Below are positions 1 to 12,333 of a stretch of 64,000 nucleotides of DNA, piece by piece. Every line of letters starts with the position of its first letter. Within the stretch, counting starts at the first letter, position 1. Position numbers and translations under genes: made by a program. Source of the DNA: Zymoseptoria tritici IPO323 (Eukaryota; Ascomycota; Dothideomycetes; Mycosphaerellales; Mycosphaerellaceae); contig NC_018205.1 of NCBI RefSeq assembly GCF_000219625.1, positions 620,001 to 684,000 on the forward strand, in the 5' to 3' direction. The notes below the pieces were generated by a model, which was not told the origin of the DNA, ran no database searches, and saw only the letters and a list, made by a program, of their open reading frames with translations.

Positions 1-1623
1 TGGAGAACGGGGCATTTCTGAGCAAGAAGCTCAAGGGCTGTTGGCGTTGGGACCTTTCATTGGCTGATCTTTGGACACCGGTCATCGCATTTCGCGAGTT
101 TTCCTACAACATGCGGCGGGTATGAGCAGTGTCAGGTGGGCAAGATTGCTGTAGATGTGGATATTGAAATCGTGCATGACCTTCAGACCGTTGGGGAGGA
201 CCCTTCCGATCGAGGCAGACATTCTCCTCCCCTCACCTTCCAAAGAGCCTCCATTCCTCCCGGAAAAGAGGTCCACAAGCAGGCCGTGATCTTTGCGGAC
301 ACAAGTCTCCGCCCTACGAAACCCACCCTCATCTTTCTCGCCCTGGGCGGAGGAAAGGCATGCGTGAATTTGATCTTCTTTGACGAGGCTAGATGGATGT
401 CGCCGTAATGGGACGACGCCAATGTGGTATGCCCGCCGCGTCCGACGGTGAGGTATCGAAGACTCCTCCTTGGTGCAAGACATGTGAGATGGCGCTAGCG
501 TTTTCAGGAATCTCCCTAAGCTAATTTCTCCGCGATCGGGTCGATCGTTTTCCTCTCCTGTACGCAACCTTCCTCTTCTTCCGCGACTGCTTAGAGGCGC
601 AAGGAGGCAGGCAGTAGGCAGTACCTGCTACAGCTGTAACGTTAGCAGAACGAACGAATCGAGTACGCAAAACGCCATGATTGCTCTCCCTGTTAAGGAG
701 TCAGTGCGCGGGCGGATGAGCGTTGCCTGTTTGCCAGTCGCCGAAAGTGCAGATGTCGAATGCTGTCGCATGTGGAGATGAGAGGCGTCGGAGAGAGGGT
801 TGGCCGTCGCGGGTAAGGATCGTAGCAGGACGGGGTGGGAGGATTCTCGTAGATTTAGCTTGGGAAGAAGATTTTGGACGAGAGAGAGAGTGCAAGGTCA
901 GAGAGGCAGGCGTCTTTCTCGTAAATTGCTGACGTTTGTCGCAGATGAGCTATGATCTATCTACTTTTCGACATGTCGGACGAACACTGCTTAGTATACA
1001 AAGGAGAGTTGTCGGCGGATGAGTAGCTGGGCTTTTTTATGCCCTTCTAGCGAATTATTAAGTTTATGCTATGGTGTATCCAGTCCTCGCTCCTCTCCTT
1101 GACTTTTATGGCGGTGGAGTAGTTCTAGTGCACGCTCCTTTCCAGGTTAGTTCTGGATGAGTCCCGAGGCTCAGCCGCGGACCGAGCTTCCCTGCCGTTC
1201 CGTCCCGTCTCAGCCGATCATCAATCATCATCTCAATCAGATCATCATATCACCCATCTTGCAGGTCAACTTGCGGTGTATTCTTGGCATCAGCGGAAGT
1301 CATCATTCATGGGCTCAGTGCAATTGGACGGATCTCTGCAAAACATGCGATCTTTGGACCTATCGAACGACCGGCTGCGTGCTCGAGCGTCGTACCCGTC
1401 TTGGAGATTCTCCACCGTACGGATCTGCAAACAAAGACCCGTCCGTCTGCATCGCCAACGAACCAATCGAGACGACTGTCTGAAGCAAGATCAAACTGCC
1501 GTCATCGGGAATGGCTTGTAAACACCAGCCTGCAACAGCCCAGCGGACGCTGCCCTTCGTTCCTGATTGGTTATGAGTTGAGTCCGCTTACCCTTCGTCC
1601 TGCATTACGGATCAACCCCACCC
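1..1623. other. No convincing gene; weak coding signal
   Basis: Both strands are open for long stretches between about 82 and 567, and three overlapping forward frames are open between 1157 and 1646. None has a clear start context, intron signals or a recognisable domain, and the opposite-strand frames look equally protein-like, so no gene is called. Base composition is ordinary, with CA and TG present, so there is no RIP signature here. Confidence 0.5.
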
Positions 1624-1994
1624 GTGGGAGTGATCTTTCAAAATGATCGGGGGGAGTGGACCCACCAAGATGCAATCGATCGAACGAAACGTCCAGCCAG
1701 TAAGAGGATGAAGCCAGCCTGTTGGAACGATCGATTGACAACCTACGTGAGTGCTGACAACTCTACAGATCGGATTGTCTCCAGCACAGATGACATATTG
1801 GCAGATATTTTTGGGCAGGATCCGGGACTTCAGCCACGATGGAACAATGTCGCTGTAGCCAGAAGTGAACTTCAACTTCGGTTGGTTCGACCGCCACATC
1901 GCTGGTCGCTGAAGGAGTAATCTCATGAAGTCGACGAAGCCGGCCCGCTCGGGCACATGTCTCGCGAGTTGCATACTGATCCCTCATACCGTGG
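1624..1994 (+). pseudogene. Coding-like segment with one in-frame TAA, possible 5' part of the next gene
   Basis: One forward frame reads as ordinary protein from about 1624 to 1994 except for a TAA at 1918-1920. It ends at a GTATGT at 1995 that could be an intron donor. The next frame that reads as protein (from 2027) leads into the following spliced gene, so this may be an upstream exon broken by a CAA-to-TAA type change. The splice phases I tried between the two segments do not match, so the join is unproven. No domain is recognised. Confidence 0.3.
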
Positions 1995-2245
1995 CGTATG
2001 TCTCTCGTCAAAGCCATGACGTCTGAACTGTTGAAGCCATCGTCAGTTTCGTCTCAGGCGGTCTGCCAGCCACTTTGGAGAACATACATGTATACTTTCG
2101 ACGATCGCATGGGGCATACGTCCACCTCTCTACACATTCGTTCCATCTTCGTCTGGCCAACGGACCAGCTTCGCTATCTGTCAAAGACCTTCGCTCCACC
2201 ATCGCTACTCTCTTCCTGCCAGCAACCGCCGAGCGCCGGCGTGCA

Positions 2246-3213
2246 ATGGCCCACTTCCAACATGAGGTGCGGAGCCAACAATGAAGAACAAGGCTCATAA
2301 TGCTAACTTGCTGTCCAAACAGGTCATATGGATGGGAATGACGAAGAAGGACATTCTTGCAAGAAAGCGACTGAACATGAGCTCCGTATGTCTCATCCCT
2401 CGCCATGTGCTTACTGATAATAAACGACTCATACTTTCCCAGACGGCCAAACTTGCGATCCTTCAGGATGCCGCCAAGAACATGTGGTGCAAACACTTCA
2501 TGACTCCTCGTCAATTGGTCGATCTCTTAGCTCGACTCGCTTGTCCCTTTGCCGAGGGCGAGGACATCACCGAGATCTGCATGGGCAAGACTCTAAACAC
2601 CATTGCGGGCCTTGTCGTCGAGCAGAATCTTGGCCCGGGCCTGTGGTGCGACATCGACCAAGGCTTCTCGCTCACCAAGGTAAGTGGTTCTTTTCAATGC
2701 CTCGACGTGCAAAGACTAACAAAGAACAAGAGTCTACGGAAGCGTATTCTTTCCAGCACAACTCTCGCAGAGGCCATCGATGAGCCAGCTCTGGAAGACA
2801 AAGAACAGCGAAAATACCTTGTGACGGATATCACACACTTGCCCAAGGCTAGACTGATGCGCGATGCCCTTCGATTAATCAAGGAGGAGGGACACTTCCA
2901 CAGAGGCCGAAAGACGAAAGCTAGTGTCAACTCGGCGAGCAATGGCATGTCGCACAAGTCCATCGACGAGATGATCTCACTTCTGAAGCGCACATCATCT
3001 GATCGAGCCAACGGGATGCTGCAGACCAAGTTCGGTATGTCGTGGACTTTGACGTAGACGGTATGATCTTGCTGACTTGGACGGACAGGCCTCACACTCG
3101 ACGACATCATCAGCAAGGGCTTCCACCCTTTCATCTTCACAGCCGAGAGCGATAGCGATGTGGATGTGGATTGTTCGGATCAATCGGAGGAGAGCTCGGA
3201 CGAGTCCTCGTAA
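2246..3213 (+). CDS. Hypothetical protein, five exons
   Basis: Exons are 2246-2266, 2323-2385, 2443-2679, 2731-3034 and 3089-3213. The introns (2267-2322, 2386-2442, 2680-2730, 3035-3088; 51-57 bp) have GTGCGG, GTATGT, GTAAGT and GTATGT donors, and all phases match. Branch-like sequences TGCTAAC, GACTAAC and GCTGAC are visible. The result is 249 residues from the ATG at 2246. The exon 1 frame stays open back to 2027 with protein-like sequence but no ATG, so a further upstream exon is likely. The protein is basic and helical in the middle and ends in an acidic serine/aspartate tail (residues about 230-249). No family is recognised. The 56-57 bp introns and conserved splice phases argue for a functional gene, in contrast to its neighbours downstream of 5 kb. 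Confidence 0.7.
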
Positions 3214-3650
3214 GACGGATCCGGGTCAAGACTCTCGAGAGCGTGTGGTTTGTGCAAAGCAGATTGGAACTCTAAATGTATAATAACGAGGTGAATAGTC
3301 AGGCGTATTACATTGCAGCTGTAATGCTCCCGTGGTACTTCACACACCGCATCCGTATTGGAGCGGATCAATTACGCCCAGGTGGCAAAGATGATGCAGC
3401 CGACTCCCGAGTGGCACGGCATTATGCACTCTGCAGGCCCGCGCCGCTGCGAGATGATTGATGCCGTGCGACATTTGCTGGCGATTTACAACAAACACAT
3501 CAATGCCACTTTTTCCTCCTCCCATTTCATCGTATCCCATCCCGTCGCTTTCTATCCCATCGCATTTCCATCGCACCTGGCACTTTGCATGCCCGACCAA
3601 ATCACCTCACGTCCCGACCTTGATATCAGACATCCCATTCAGCTCCCGTC

Positions 3651-4736
3651 ATGGCGCATTCTTACACGAGATTCGTGAGTACTCTGCACTGTGATGCTTG
3701 ATCCAAAGCTCTCCGCAGTGCGTGCTGACCGATTCCGACGGCGCAGGAGTTCAACGGAGTGCCGTTCGCCAAAGTTCGTGCGGAAGAGATCCTCGGCACC
3801 ATGACACTGCACCAAGTGGCTCTGATCGCTGAGTGTCTGAACGAAGTGCGGGAAGACGGGAGTGTTCGAGATCTCTTTGACCGTGGCCGTCCGCGCCCTA
3901 GAGCCATCGCAGCCATGGTCAACGGCGGCGTCGCGAAGCTGTGGAAATTGCCCCAAACATCTCGGAGTGGGATCTCCGCCGAGGACTACGCAGACTTGAT
4001 TCGCGATCTGGCGGAATCTTCTCTGCGTACGTTCTACAGCGAGGACAATCTGAACTTTGTTGAGTCCCGCTGGACAAAGATCCAGCAGATCATTCATCCT
4101 CGACGCACAACCGCACCGGCGGATATCCATCGACAACTCGAGATCCTCGCGCAATGTTCTCCCGATTCATCGGCAAACTCGGCCTCACCTACGCCATCAC
4201 CGCCACGGACCCCTTCGTCCCGGAGCCCGTTCAGACTCAGACTTCGATCAACCTCGCGAGTATCATCCTTGCCGGCTCCCGAGAAACACACACGGCGGCC
4301 TTCGACTTCTTCTTCTTCTTCTTCTTCCTCTTCGAGACATGCTCCTCCACCGCCAGTCTTGACTGGAGATGATCGATATCTCTCTCCTTCCCCGGACTTG
4401 TTACCACCACCCTCCACACCAAGATCACGCCCGATTTCTTCGTCGTCGAAGCGTCCTACGCCAACAAAACCATCACATTCGTCCCGTGGTTCGTCCCGCC
4501 GTCCGTCGTTGTCGACCTCGTCGTCGTCATCATCCACCACCGCGGCATCACCGCGCCCTCGCACGCCCTCCTCACGAGGCCCGTTCACTCGACGTCGTTC
4601 GAGCACCAGCGCCGCGAGCGCAAACCCTCAGCCGCTGCCGCGCTCGCCGGCAGGGAGCAAGGCACAAGAAGATCGAGCCAAAGTCAAGCTGGCAATTAAG
4701 AAGTTGGAGGCATTGAAGATGGACAGCGCAAAGTGA
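3651..4736 (+). CDS. Hypothetical protein with Ser/Pro/Arg-rich C-terminal half
   Basis: Two exons, 3651-3674 and 3747-4736, are joined across a 72-bp intron with a GTGAGT donor, CTGAC branch and GCAG acceptor. The phase is exact and gives 337 residues. The N-terminal 120 residues look globular and helical (short motifs include LFDRGRPRPRA and LWKLP). From about residue 145 the chain is disordered and rich in Ser, Pro, Thr and Arg, with two poly-Ser runs encoded by TCT/TCG repeats near 4307-4330 and 4510-4540. It ends in a short basic helix. Such tails are common in fungal nuclear or RNA-associated proteins, but no domain is recognised and no function is assigned. It follows the previous gene on the same strand about 440 bp downstream. 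Confidence 0.7.
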
Positions 4737-5183
4737 GGGTACGGCGTCAGACGAAAAATCGCTCGGACGGTTGAGTTGTCCGCATGACTTTTCAATGGAA
4801 TTCGTGGCTTGTTTGGTGTCATCATTCGTAGCTTCAATGACATGTTTTCCCTTTCTCGTTGACAGTGCCGATGCAACATCCTGTACTGCACGAACAATGA
4901 GGTCGAGTGTCCGTCGTAGTCCGCCACATCTGTGATTGGCAATATCCAGGCTATTACTCACCGACAGACGGATGTGTCTGAGACTGGTGGACGAAGAAGT
5001 CGTCATCGTTTTCGTCGTCCTTCGGCGACGGTAGTGGCGTCGTTGTCTTCTGCTTGCCCTGCAGTCGTATGTGTAGGCAGCGAACCCTTCGCTGCAACTT
5101 GAGTGCGCGTTGTGGCCATCGCCGGAGCGTAAGGTCGGGCTTACGACAGCACCGGCACTGCCACGGTCGACAAACACACGGCT
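4737..5183. other. Intergenic, nothing recognised
   Basis: This stretch holds a long reverse open frame that is largely antisense to the preceding gene's 3' end and reads as low-complexity Arg/Ser. No RNA gene, repeat array or conserved coding frame is visible. Confidence 0.5.
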
Positions 5184-5624
5184 CTACATATCAGTCGGTG
5201 CGGTTGCCGTCACTGGAACGGTCGACCTCATTAATTGAGATTCCGTGAAGTCGTCCATGAACTGACTAGCATTGACGAGCTTCTTCCTTTCACGCAACAT
5301 CTTGGCCTTCTACTCGCGGTAAGCCTCGGGCTGCTCCGACGTAAGATCTTTGGAGTTCGTCCGTATAGTAGCCTTCGTTGCCTTCTTCGCGGCGTCGGCA
5401 ATGCGGACTTGATTACGCTGCTCAATCGCGGCGGCAACAGCAGCCGCGTTAAGCTCACGCTCCGTGTGCTTGAAAAGTGTGTTGTTGCTTGCCTTGCTGG
5501 TAGTTGCTGCTTTCCACTTCCTAACCCATGGACGAGCTGGTAGATCAACGAGCAGTGCATCTGAGGCACGCTCGTAACGCCCGTCCATGGCCCGCTTCAG
5601 AGCCTTAGTGTTTGCGACAATCAA
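5184..5624 (-). pseudogene. Degenerate coding relic with one in-frame TAG
   Basis: A reverse frame from 5624 reads as basic, alanine-rich protein-like sequence, hits TAG at 5312-5310, and continues in the same frame with equally protein-like sequence to a stop at 5184-5186. The single TAG fits a CAG/TGG-to-TAG change. The composition (Lys/Arg/Ala-rich, helical) resembles C-terminal tails of transposon or DNA-binding proteins, but no transposase motif is visible. A similar basic, alanine-rich stretch appears on the reverse strand near 10.95-11.1 kb. Function unknown. Confidence 0.4.
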
Positions 5625-5699
5625 GGTCTACGAATAGCTCTGCTTTATAGACCGCTGAGGGTGGCATTGGAGTCGCCTCTTAATGCCATCTCATGGTCG

Positions 5700-7350
5700 C
5701 GGTAGAAATCACCTGCGTCGACGCCGGGAAGGGCTGCCAGTCCGTCCACGTGCATTAAGTTCACCTGCCACATGTAGCTCAGGCGTGCTGTTGATGGCAC
5801 GGCGCGGACGATTCACGGACAGCAGAGGCGCCATGGCATTGCTGGATCTCACCGTGCTAATGAGAATCTGGTCCATGAGGCACACGCACGCCGAAGAGAA
5901 AGCGTCCGAAGAGCCGGCAGTCAGGCCAGCAGTCGACTAGCCGCTCTTATGATCCGAGCGCTGTGATTGAAATGCGGTCAAGCAAAGCAAAGTCCAGCGC
6001 TAGCTTGTCGATAAGGGTGCCTCGCCGTCTGCGTACTGACTGCGACTTCAACTCCACGAGCCCGAGCCGCTCTATCAATCTGCGGCATTCCTTCTCGATC
6101 TAAAAGCATGCATCTCCGAGTGAGTTGTGTGTCGTGAGTGGCTCGGGGACGACCGGATGGAAGCTCCTACCGCGCTGCGAGGACGCAGACCCGTCATTAA
6201 TGTACTGGCCAACGTGCATTTTGACAAAGTACTGCTCCATGCGAATTCAGCGGTCACCGATATAGGACTTCTCAGTATCTTCCCAATCATCGATGCAAGC
6301 CTGCCGGGGTGTCCTTCAGTTGAGGGAGTGGTGCTGCCTTCGCATGTTGTTACACTGGGTCATCCAACACGCCCTCCGACAAGCCCTCAGCACCCGCGAT
6401 GCGGCTCTCAATGTTGCTTACTGTATGCTACTAGCAGAACTACGTCTGCATCTGAGTCTTTACCAGATACAGTAAGCTAGCCGGAAGTTTACCAATCTCT
6501 TCAAGCAGCTGATCGGGTTCATTGCGAGCTGCTATGACTGCGAGGAAGCGCTCTAGTAGACCGACCACACTGCTTTCATGCCCAGGCACGATCACTTCAA
6601 AAGGAGCATGCGGACGGGCTCCAGGTTCCGCCCTTATAGGGACGAATGTCTTGGACAATGACACCCCATGCCCGACTTCACGGGAATGGGCAATTGAGAG
6701 CAAAACAATCCAGGGGCGCCCTTGCCGCCAAGGGAGGTGTGACGTGTGTTTGGAGACCCTCTTGATCCGGCACAGTCCGACGTCTTATCTGGACCCATCG
6801 CTCGACTTCCTCGTACACATCCACTCGACAACCTTGCATACACTGATCTTCGCTGTTGCTGCATCAGCAAGCACTCCTCGTAATTATCTCTTCCACGTCC
6901 AGCGGATCCCTGTCAATCGTTACCTCATGGTCAAAGTCGTCGCCTCCACAAACTCCCCCAGCGCTGTCTTTTCCCGATCTCAGCAGACTTCGCGCATTAT
7001 CATGCTGTAGGAAGCCATGATCTCGGTGGGTCAATCGGACCATTCGCTGTCGCGGTGCAAAAAGGATTCTGAGCGTGGGTTTGTTATATGCGCTTCAGTG
7101 TCGTCGACGCTTCAACCCTCGCTGTCGGCCATTCTTCCAAACCTCCAAGCTTTTCCCTATGGTCAATCCGAATAAGAATCCCTCCGAGAGTAATCAAAAG
7201 GATGATTTGATAGTCGCCGCATTCGGCCAGACAGACAGCGCCGCTCCACGCTGCCGGAATACTTCGAGAACGACGCGCGTGTTGAGGAGTCATGAGGAGG
7301 CTCGGACTTGGGACGATGATTTGGAACGACACGGCGCCCGCCGAACCGAT
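5700..7350. other. Decayed region, no intact gene
   Basis: Short protein-like stretches occur on both strands (for example reverse 6440-6703), but each is cut by stops or frame changes within about 80 codons and none matches a family I can name. There is no tandem array and no RIP-type base composition. Confidence 0.45.
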
Positions 7351-7374
7351 TCCTCACCACGATGGCTACCGACC

Positions 7375-7560
7375 AGATCTCAGGTCTTTCCGAAGATGAC
7401 CAAACCTGTCCGCATTGCTATAAGCCACCTCAATCCCTCTCGCGAACCCGTCAACCCGCCGTGCGGCGTCGCATCCCACGCATTCTGTCGCAGCTGCGTG
7501 ATCAAGGACTGCGATATCGAAAGTCCGCGTAAGGGCTCCTGCCCTCCTAGCCTTTATGTC
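7375..7560 (+). pseudogene. Broken RING-finger relic
   Basis: A C3HC4/RING-like pattern is split over two frames. One frame gives CPHCYKPP at about 7407-7430. The next frame (one base offset, from about 7430) gives a NPPCG turn, then a histidine, CRSC and, after about 15 residues, a final Cys-Pro-Pro. Together the spacing matches a RING domain (E3 ubiquitin-ligase type zinc-binding module), but a single-base frame break separates the first Cys pair from the rest and the partner of the last Cys has become Ser (AGC). Downstream sequence to about 8.3 kb looks coding but switches frames repeatedly. The RING assignment rests on Cys/His spacing only. Confidence 0.5.
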
Positions 7561-8745
7561 GACGGCCCTTCTTCACCGCCACGGAGCCCCTCCGAGCCGA
7601 CGCGGAAGTGAACGCTTCAACCGGCGCCAGTCTGAACTTGACAAGCGCTGAAGGACAGCGCACAGGAGGAGCGGGATGCCGGCGTCTTCGACCTGGGACT
7701 TCTTCTAGAAACAGTGACCCATCTTCAAGCATGATACTACTGACGCCGATAGCCGACAGCCGGCGGTCGAGACGAGTTGCGGTGAAGGCGCAGGTTCTTC
7801 GGTCGTGGCGCATGGCCTCGGCAACGAGGCGATGAGGAGTATATGAATGTGCCGTACTCGTCGGTGTTGGTCTCGAGTGCGACGATGACGTTGAGCCAGA
7901 CTCTAATATGTTCGCCGGGGATGGTTGTGGAAGTTGGCCATATTTGGCCGTGCGACCTTGGGAATGGTTGCCGGGGGCGCAGGAACGGTGTTGCTTTGCT
8001 ACGTCGATTGTGTCAAGGAGTCAAGGCGGCCGCGGACCAAAGTCTAGCGAGAGAAGCCGCTGCCGGCAGAGGGCACCGTCTCGGGCAGAGGAGACCGTCT
8101 CGGGCGAAGTCCCATGCTTTGATCAAGGTCGAGCCAGCGCGGCTGACACTGACTAGCAAATCATAATTGTTGCCGTCCAAAAGGTGGCCGCCTTCGAGCA
8201 TTCTCCGTGAGCGTTCTTGCTGTTGTGCCAATACAATGCCAAGAAGAGGTCGGCAACGACCGTAGCAGACGTGATGGATTGGTCCTGTTCAGCGGCTGAG
8301 ATTTTTCTCGAGAAGGCTGCGGAAAGTAGCTAGTTCGTATGTCTGCTGCCAAGCTTTCCCGGCAAGATCTTGAAGTGCGCCACTTGGAGCTGGCAGCCCT
8401 GGACGAGGAAGTTCAGCGTGCCGAACACCTAATTCTTGAAACGGCGACCAGGGCGTTCCTGTCGAGATTTCGTCTGGAATCCGTTCCAATTGTTGGCAAC
8501 CCCACAATTACCCTGCTCTAGGCGCGGTGGTGGAGCGGGCCAGTTTCAGGCAGCCCTCTGTTGTGCAGTGTGGTCAGGTCTATCGACATTTGGCGCTGGA
8601 GACGGGGGTTGGCGTCGTCGGGCTCGTCTTAGCCGTCGGGTCAAGGCTGTGGCCAAGTATACCATCTTGACCCTGCAGGGCTGGATTGCCTTGCACACAT
8701 GACTTCCTGCATGCTAGCCATTTTCTCCATCGTGGTGACAAGGTG
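7561..8745. other. Frame-shifting coding remnants
   Basis: Protein-like stretches continue in alternating forward frames (for example 7908-8156). They probably belong to the same decayed gene as the RING relic, but no frame stays open long enough to annotate. Confidence 0.35.
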
Positions 8746-9360
8746 CTACAGGTCCACGCTTCTCGACTGACATCTCGTACGTGGTGAAGCGTGACGAGTG
8801 ACCGTGAGCCTTTGGATTCGCATCTCGGTCAAAAGCCTCCCTTTGTGCGAGCTTCGTAGACTGTGGCGACGGTGATTGGCATCCTTGATCCATTCTGAAA
8901 TGTATACCGCTGGCGCATTCACCGTTCCTGGTATTCTCCCGACAACAAGGCTGGAATCATAAAGCCGCTTCTTTATGGCGCCAGACACCAGGCAAGGCGT
9001 GATTTCGGTCTTGGCGACTTGGACTTCTCCTTCGAAGGCGACGGCGTCGGGGAGTAGGTGGATTAGTAGTAGGATGCGATGAGGTTGATCAAGTTAGTGT
9101 TAAGCAAGGTGTATCGCATGATCCAGAGGCGGAGGGAGGTGGAGCGTTCGTGGGTGTCGGGTTAGGGCGAGGAAGGGATGTCGGAGCAGAAGAAGGATAA
9201 TAAGGGAGAGGCCAATAAGAAGGAAAAGAGCGAGAAGAAGGAGGAGGAGGAGGTAGTGGTAGTCGGGCATGGGGCGGCAAAGGCATTGGCGTAGGAAGTT
9301 GGCGTATGCGATGTCTGCTTGTCGTAGGCGTGCTTGAGGATCTGAGCCAGGGAGGTCCAA
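8746..9360 (-). pseudogene. Relic of a small membrane protein gene
   Basis: On the reverse strand the region 9360-9100 encodes a strongly hydrophobic Leu/Ile segment of about 28 residues, a plausible transmembrane helix. After a stop, a different frame (about 9085-8746) reads as soluble protein-like sequence of roughly 110 residues. A single intron or one frameshift could join the two, but I could not find consensus splice signals in phase. No family is recognised. Confidence 0.3.
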
Positions 9361-9699
9361 GTCGGAGACCGTTAAGTGTTTGACGGTTATGGTACTTAAG
9401 CATTAGATCACATCACAGTCAGATTTGCCTGAGATGTGAACTTTATGCCACAGTCAGAATGCTTAGGTATGGTCCTCCAACTCCTGATGCGCAATTTAGA
9501 ATTGCTGCACTGCGCAGACACGCCTTCTTAGGGGTTTTCTTGTTGTCTCGTCATGGCGGGTATCCATCTTTGCCTCTGCGACTAGGCGCGGCGACCTCAG
9601 TGTCGAGGTATTCGTTCACATGGTAGTTGACAATCGCAACAGACGCCGCGGTGGCCGATCCCAGCACGCCCTCTGAGATGTCGCGTCGCTAAAGCGCTT

Positions 9700-10230
9700 G
9701 CAGTCGTGCATATTGATGCATCGACGACGTCGCTGTTGAAAGCTCTCGCCCCAGTTCCCTCGACTCTTCGCATCCCGAATGAGATGGATGTCCACGCCTC
9801 GCTCATGCCAGCGCTGTGCTTGTCAATTTGGGCACCGGCGACCGTAGCAGCTTCACGTCCGCCTAAGGCTACGTGTGGGTTCAGACGAAGGTCTGCATTC
9901 GTTGCGAGGCTTGCAAGTAAGTACTCACCAGCACTCTTTCGCTCGCCTCCCGCTCACCTATCTCCAGGGCCGCGGACGACAGCTTCTCGATCTACGACGC
10001 CGCAGCAGAAGCTCTCCTGCATAGGGCTGGCAGATGGCTCGAGAGTCGGCCGGGCCGTCTGCTTGGCTCACCAAAGCACCCGCTCAAGAGATGCGCTCAA
10101 GAGATGCGCTCGGATCGAGCGTTGGCCACGGAGGGCTGCGCGAACCACAAGGGTCTGCAAGAGAATGGGGTGCAAGGACGAAGCGCAGTACTCCCTGCTG
10201 TGAGCAGGCTGGTGTCACTCCGGATAGAGA
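9700..10230 (+). CDS. Possible partial gene with one intron
   Basis: A forward segment has a consensus intron at 9917-9967 (GTAAGT donor, CTCCAG acceptor, 51 bp). It joins a Cys-containing stretch (KVCIRCEACK) to a downstream frame that reads as helical protein to a stop near 10.23 kb. The upstream side meets a TAA soon before the Cys motif, so the 5' end is missing or broken. The Cys spacing hints at a zinc-binding site but is too short to name. Confidence 0.3.
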
Positions 10231-11329
10231 GATAGCATTGGGATGACCGCCCCACGGGAAAGCACTGTTTACGAGAAGTTGAACAACAAATCCGGAGGTT
10301 CGTCGAAGCTTCGCTCCCTTGCCGGTACCTCTGGCTTCACGGCAGTCAATACCGCCTCTATGCTCGAAGCCGCCGCGAGGTCAGCACCGGAATGCATTCC
10401 TGTCGATAGTAGTAGTGGATGTTGTTCTTGCTGTGATGTGAGAGTATAAGAGTGGTGTTGTAGTAAGGAAGGGAGAGATGGAGATGGATTGAACGAGACG
10501 GCGACATTGAGGATACCTGTAGTCGAGAGAATCGTTGCTGGTGCAAGGAATTGTTGTTGTTGTTGAACGGTGACCGCGCAGAAGAGATGCCATGTCCCGA
10601 GCGGCGAGGGCTTCCGAGCCGACCACCCCAAGCAAGCCGATGACTAAGCTTCAGCGAGACTCCCGTCTCGAATACTCCAGAGCGAACGTCACATGTGCAC
10701 CGAGCGAGACACTCTGAATTCATGATACACATCTATACATACGACAATGCCGCTCTCGTCCCTCACCAACTCGTCGTATATCGACACTCAAGTCTCAGCT
10801 CGAACCGCCGACCTCTTAGTTCACTGCCCTTCAGGATCGGCGGGTTTGCAAGAAACGAGAACATGACGAGGGAAAGGAGATGAAGGAGGTACTCGAAGCT
10901 TGGTATGCCACCAGCAGCATGCAGCACCGGGCGCCTTCGCAATTATTGCTATCCATCATACGGTATGCCTTCCATGCTCTGCTCTTCTCGCGGTGGACTT
11001 TTGCAGCGGCAGCCTCGGCCGCGAGGACCTCGTCACGTTTGCTGTATTCTGCACCTCGCTCGCCGATGTCCCGCGCTCAAGCTTCATGCAGCCTCGCGTT
11101 ATGTGTATTGTAGCCTCTGTTGTGGCGTCCATTCCACTTCGGCTAGCTGTCTTTGATTTGATGCGATGTTTGCGTTGCTTTTTAGATGCGGACGTGCGTA
11201 TGCTTGACGGAAGCCGAGAAGCCCGTCGGCAAACGGTAGCCGTTGAACAGAAGCTCCGTAGTTGAGGAAACGAGAAAACGGACTGTCTTCGTAGAATCGT
11301 ATATTAATGTTGAGCCTGGCGCGAGGTCC
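10231..11329. other. Coding remnants on the reverse strand
   Basis: Reverse frames at about 10631-10269 and 11329-10860 contain protein-like, partly alanine/lysine-rich stretches separated by stops. There is no clear start, splice pattern or domain. The sequence is normal in CA/TG content until the transposon boundary near 11.39 kb. Confidence 0.35.
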
Positions 11330-11342
11330 GGAGATTAAGGAT

Positions 11343-11382
11343 CGGATGGCGCACCATTCGTAAGTTACTGCCACTACCTCCA
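11343..11382 (+). repeat. Left terminal inverted repeat, copy 1
   Basis: The core CGTAAGTTACTGCCACTACC matches the reverse complement of 17424-17464 with one difference in about 22 bases, and weaker matching continues outward. This arm still contains CA and TG, so it largely escaped RIP. Confidence 0.7.
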
Positions 11383-12320
11383 TTTTGCGAATTAGATGTT
11401 TAGACCTTTAATAATCTGGCTATATATAGCCCTTAATTAACACACACGCTGCTGCTAGTAACACCGTTGTTATGCTCGTCGTCGCTATCGCTAAGGAGTC
11501 GTCTACTATAGAATCCGTTGCCCTTACGCTATCGCCCTTACGCTATCGCCCTTATTACGAATATACGCCTCTACGAATATACGAATATACGCCCTTAGCG
11601 CTCGCCGGTAATCTTAGCGTAATCCTACCGCTATACTACGCCTATAGCCTAATTACGACTACCTTCGCGAGGAGATTAAAGTCCTACTATACGTCTTAGG
11701 ACTAAGCTACGAGGCTATAAGAGTATAGCTAAGAGAGCAAAAGTAGGTAGATATATCCCTTAGAACTTTAAGGCGACAACTAGTAACTTAGGGCATTATA
11801 ATAAGGCCTCGGAGGCCTAATCTCGGTAAGAATAATAAGGAGCGCCTACGTACGAGGGTTAAGTACCTATTCTAGGAAACGGATAAGAAGGATAATATAT
11901 ACTATAAGATCCTATAGCTAGATAGGTTTAAGCTCTCGAAGTAGTAGTTCGTTTAATTAAGGAAGAGTATAGGTTTCTACTATAGGATCCCTAAGGATAA
12001 TTAGCCGACATATAATAAGATTATTAAGAGCGTATTAGTCGGAGTTATTAAGGGTAGAGCGCTAGAAGATTACGGATACCGTAGTCTCGTAAGGGAGATA
12101 CGGAAGGAGTTTAGACTAATCGGAAGGTTCGCGATCTCGGGCTCCTAGTAAAGCTCTCGGTACTAATCCGTATATATAGGAACCGGATCTATAGTATCGC
12201 CTACCGAATAAACTCGGCGCCGTTCGAAGCACGTCGCATTAGTAAGAGAGTTAAGGTCCGCTCTTACCTTCTAAAGGCTAAGGGCCCGGATTATATATAG
12301 TCTATAGATGTATACTATAA

Positions 12321-12333
12321 GCTAGAGCTGTTT
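12321..12333 (+). repeat. Target-site duplication, left
   Basis: GCTAGAGCTGTTT is repeated exactly at 13217-13229, flanking the inserted retroelement. Removing one copy and the insert restores homology with copy 2 of the transposon. Confidence 0.85.

Noticed and set aside
1747..1768. A 22-nt stretch with GTGAGT donor, GCTGAC branch and CTACAG acceptor, like a perfect tiny intron
   Set aside because: Far below the 50-70 bp minimum seen for the other introns here, and the surrounding frame stays open through it.
5184..5624. Fot1/pogo-type transposase C-terminus
   Set aside because: Only a basic, alanine-rich composition supports this. No DDE motif, HTH or TIR was found nearby.
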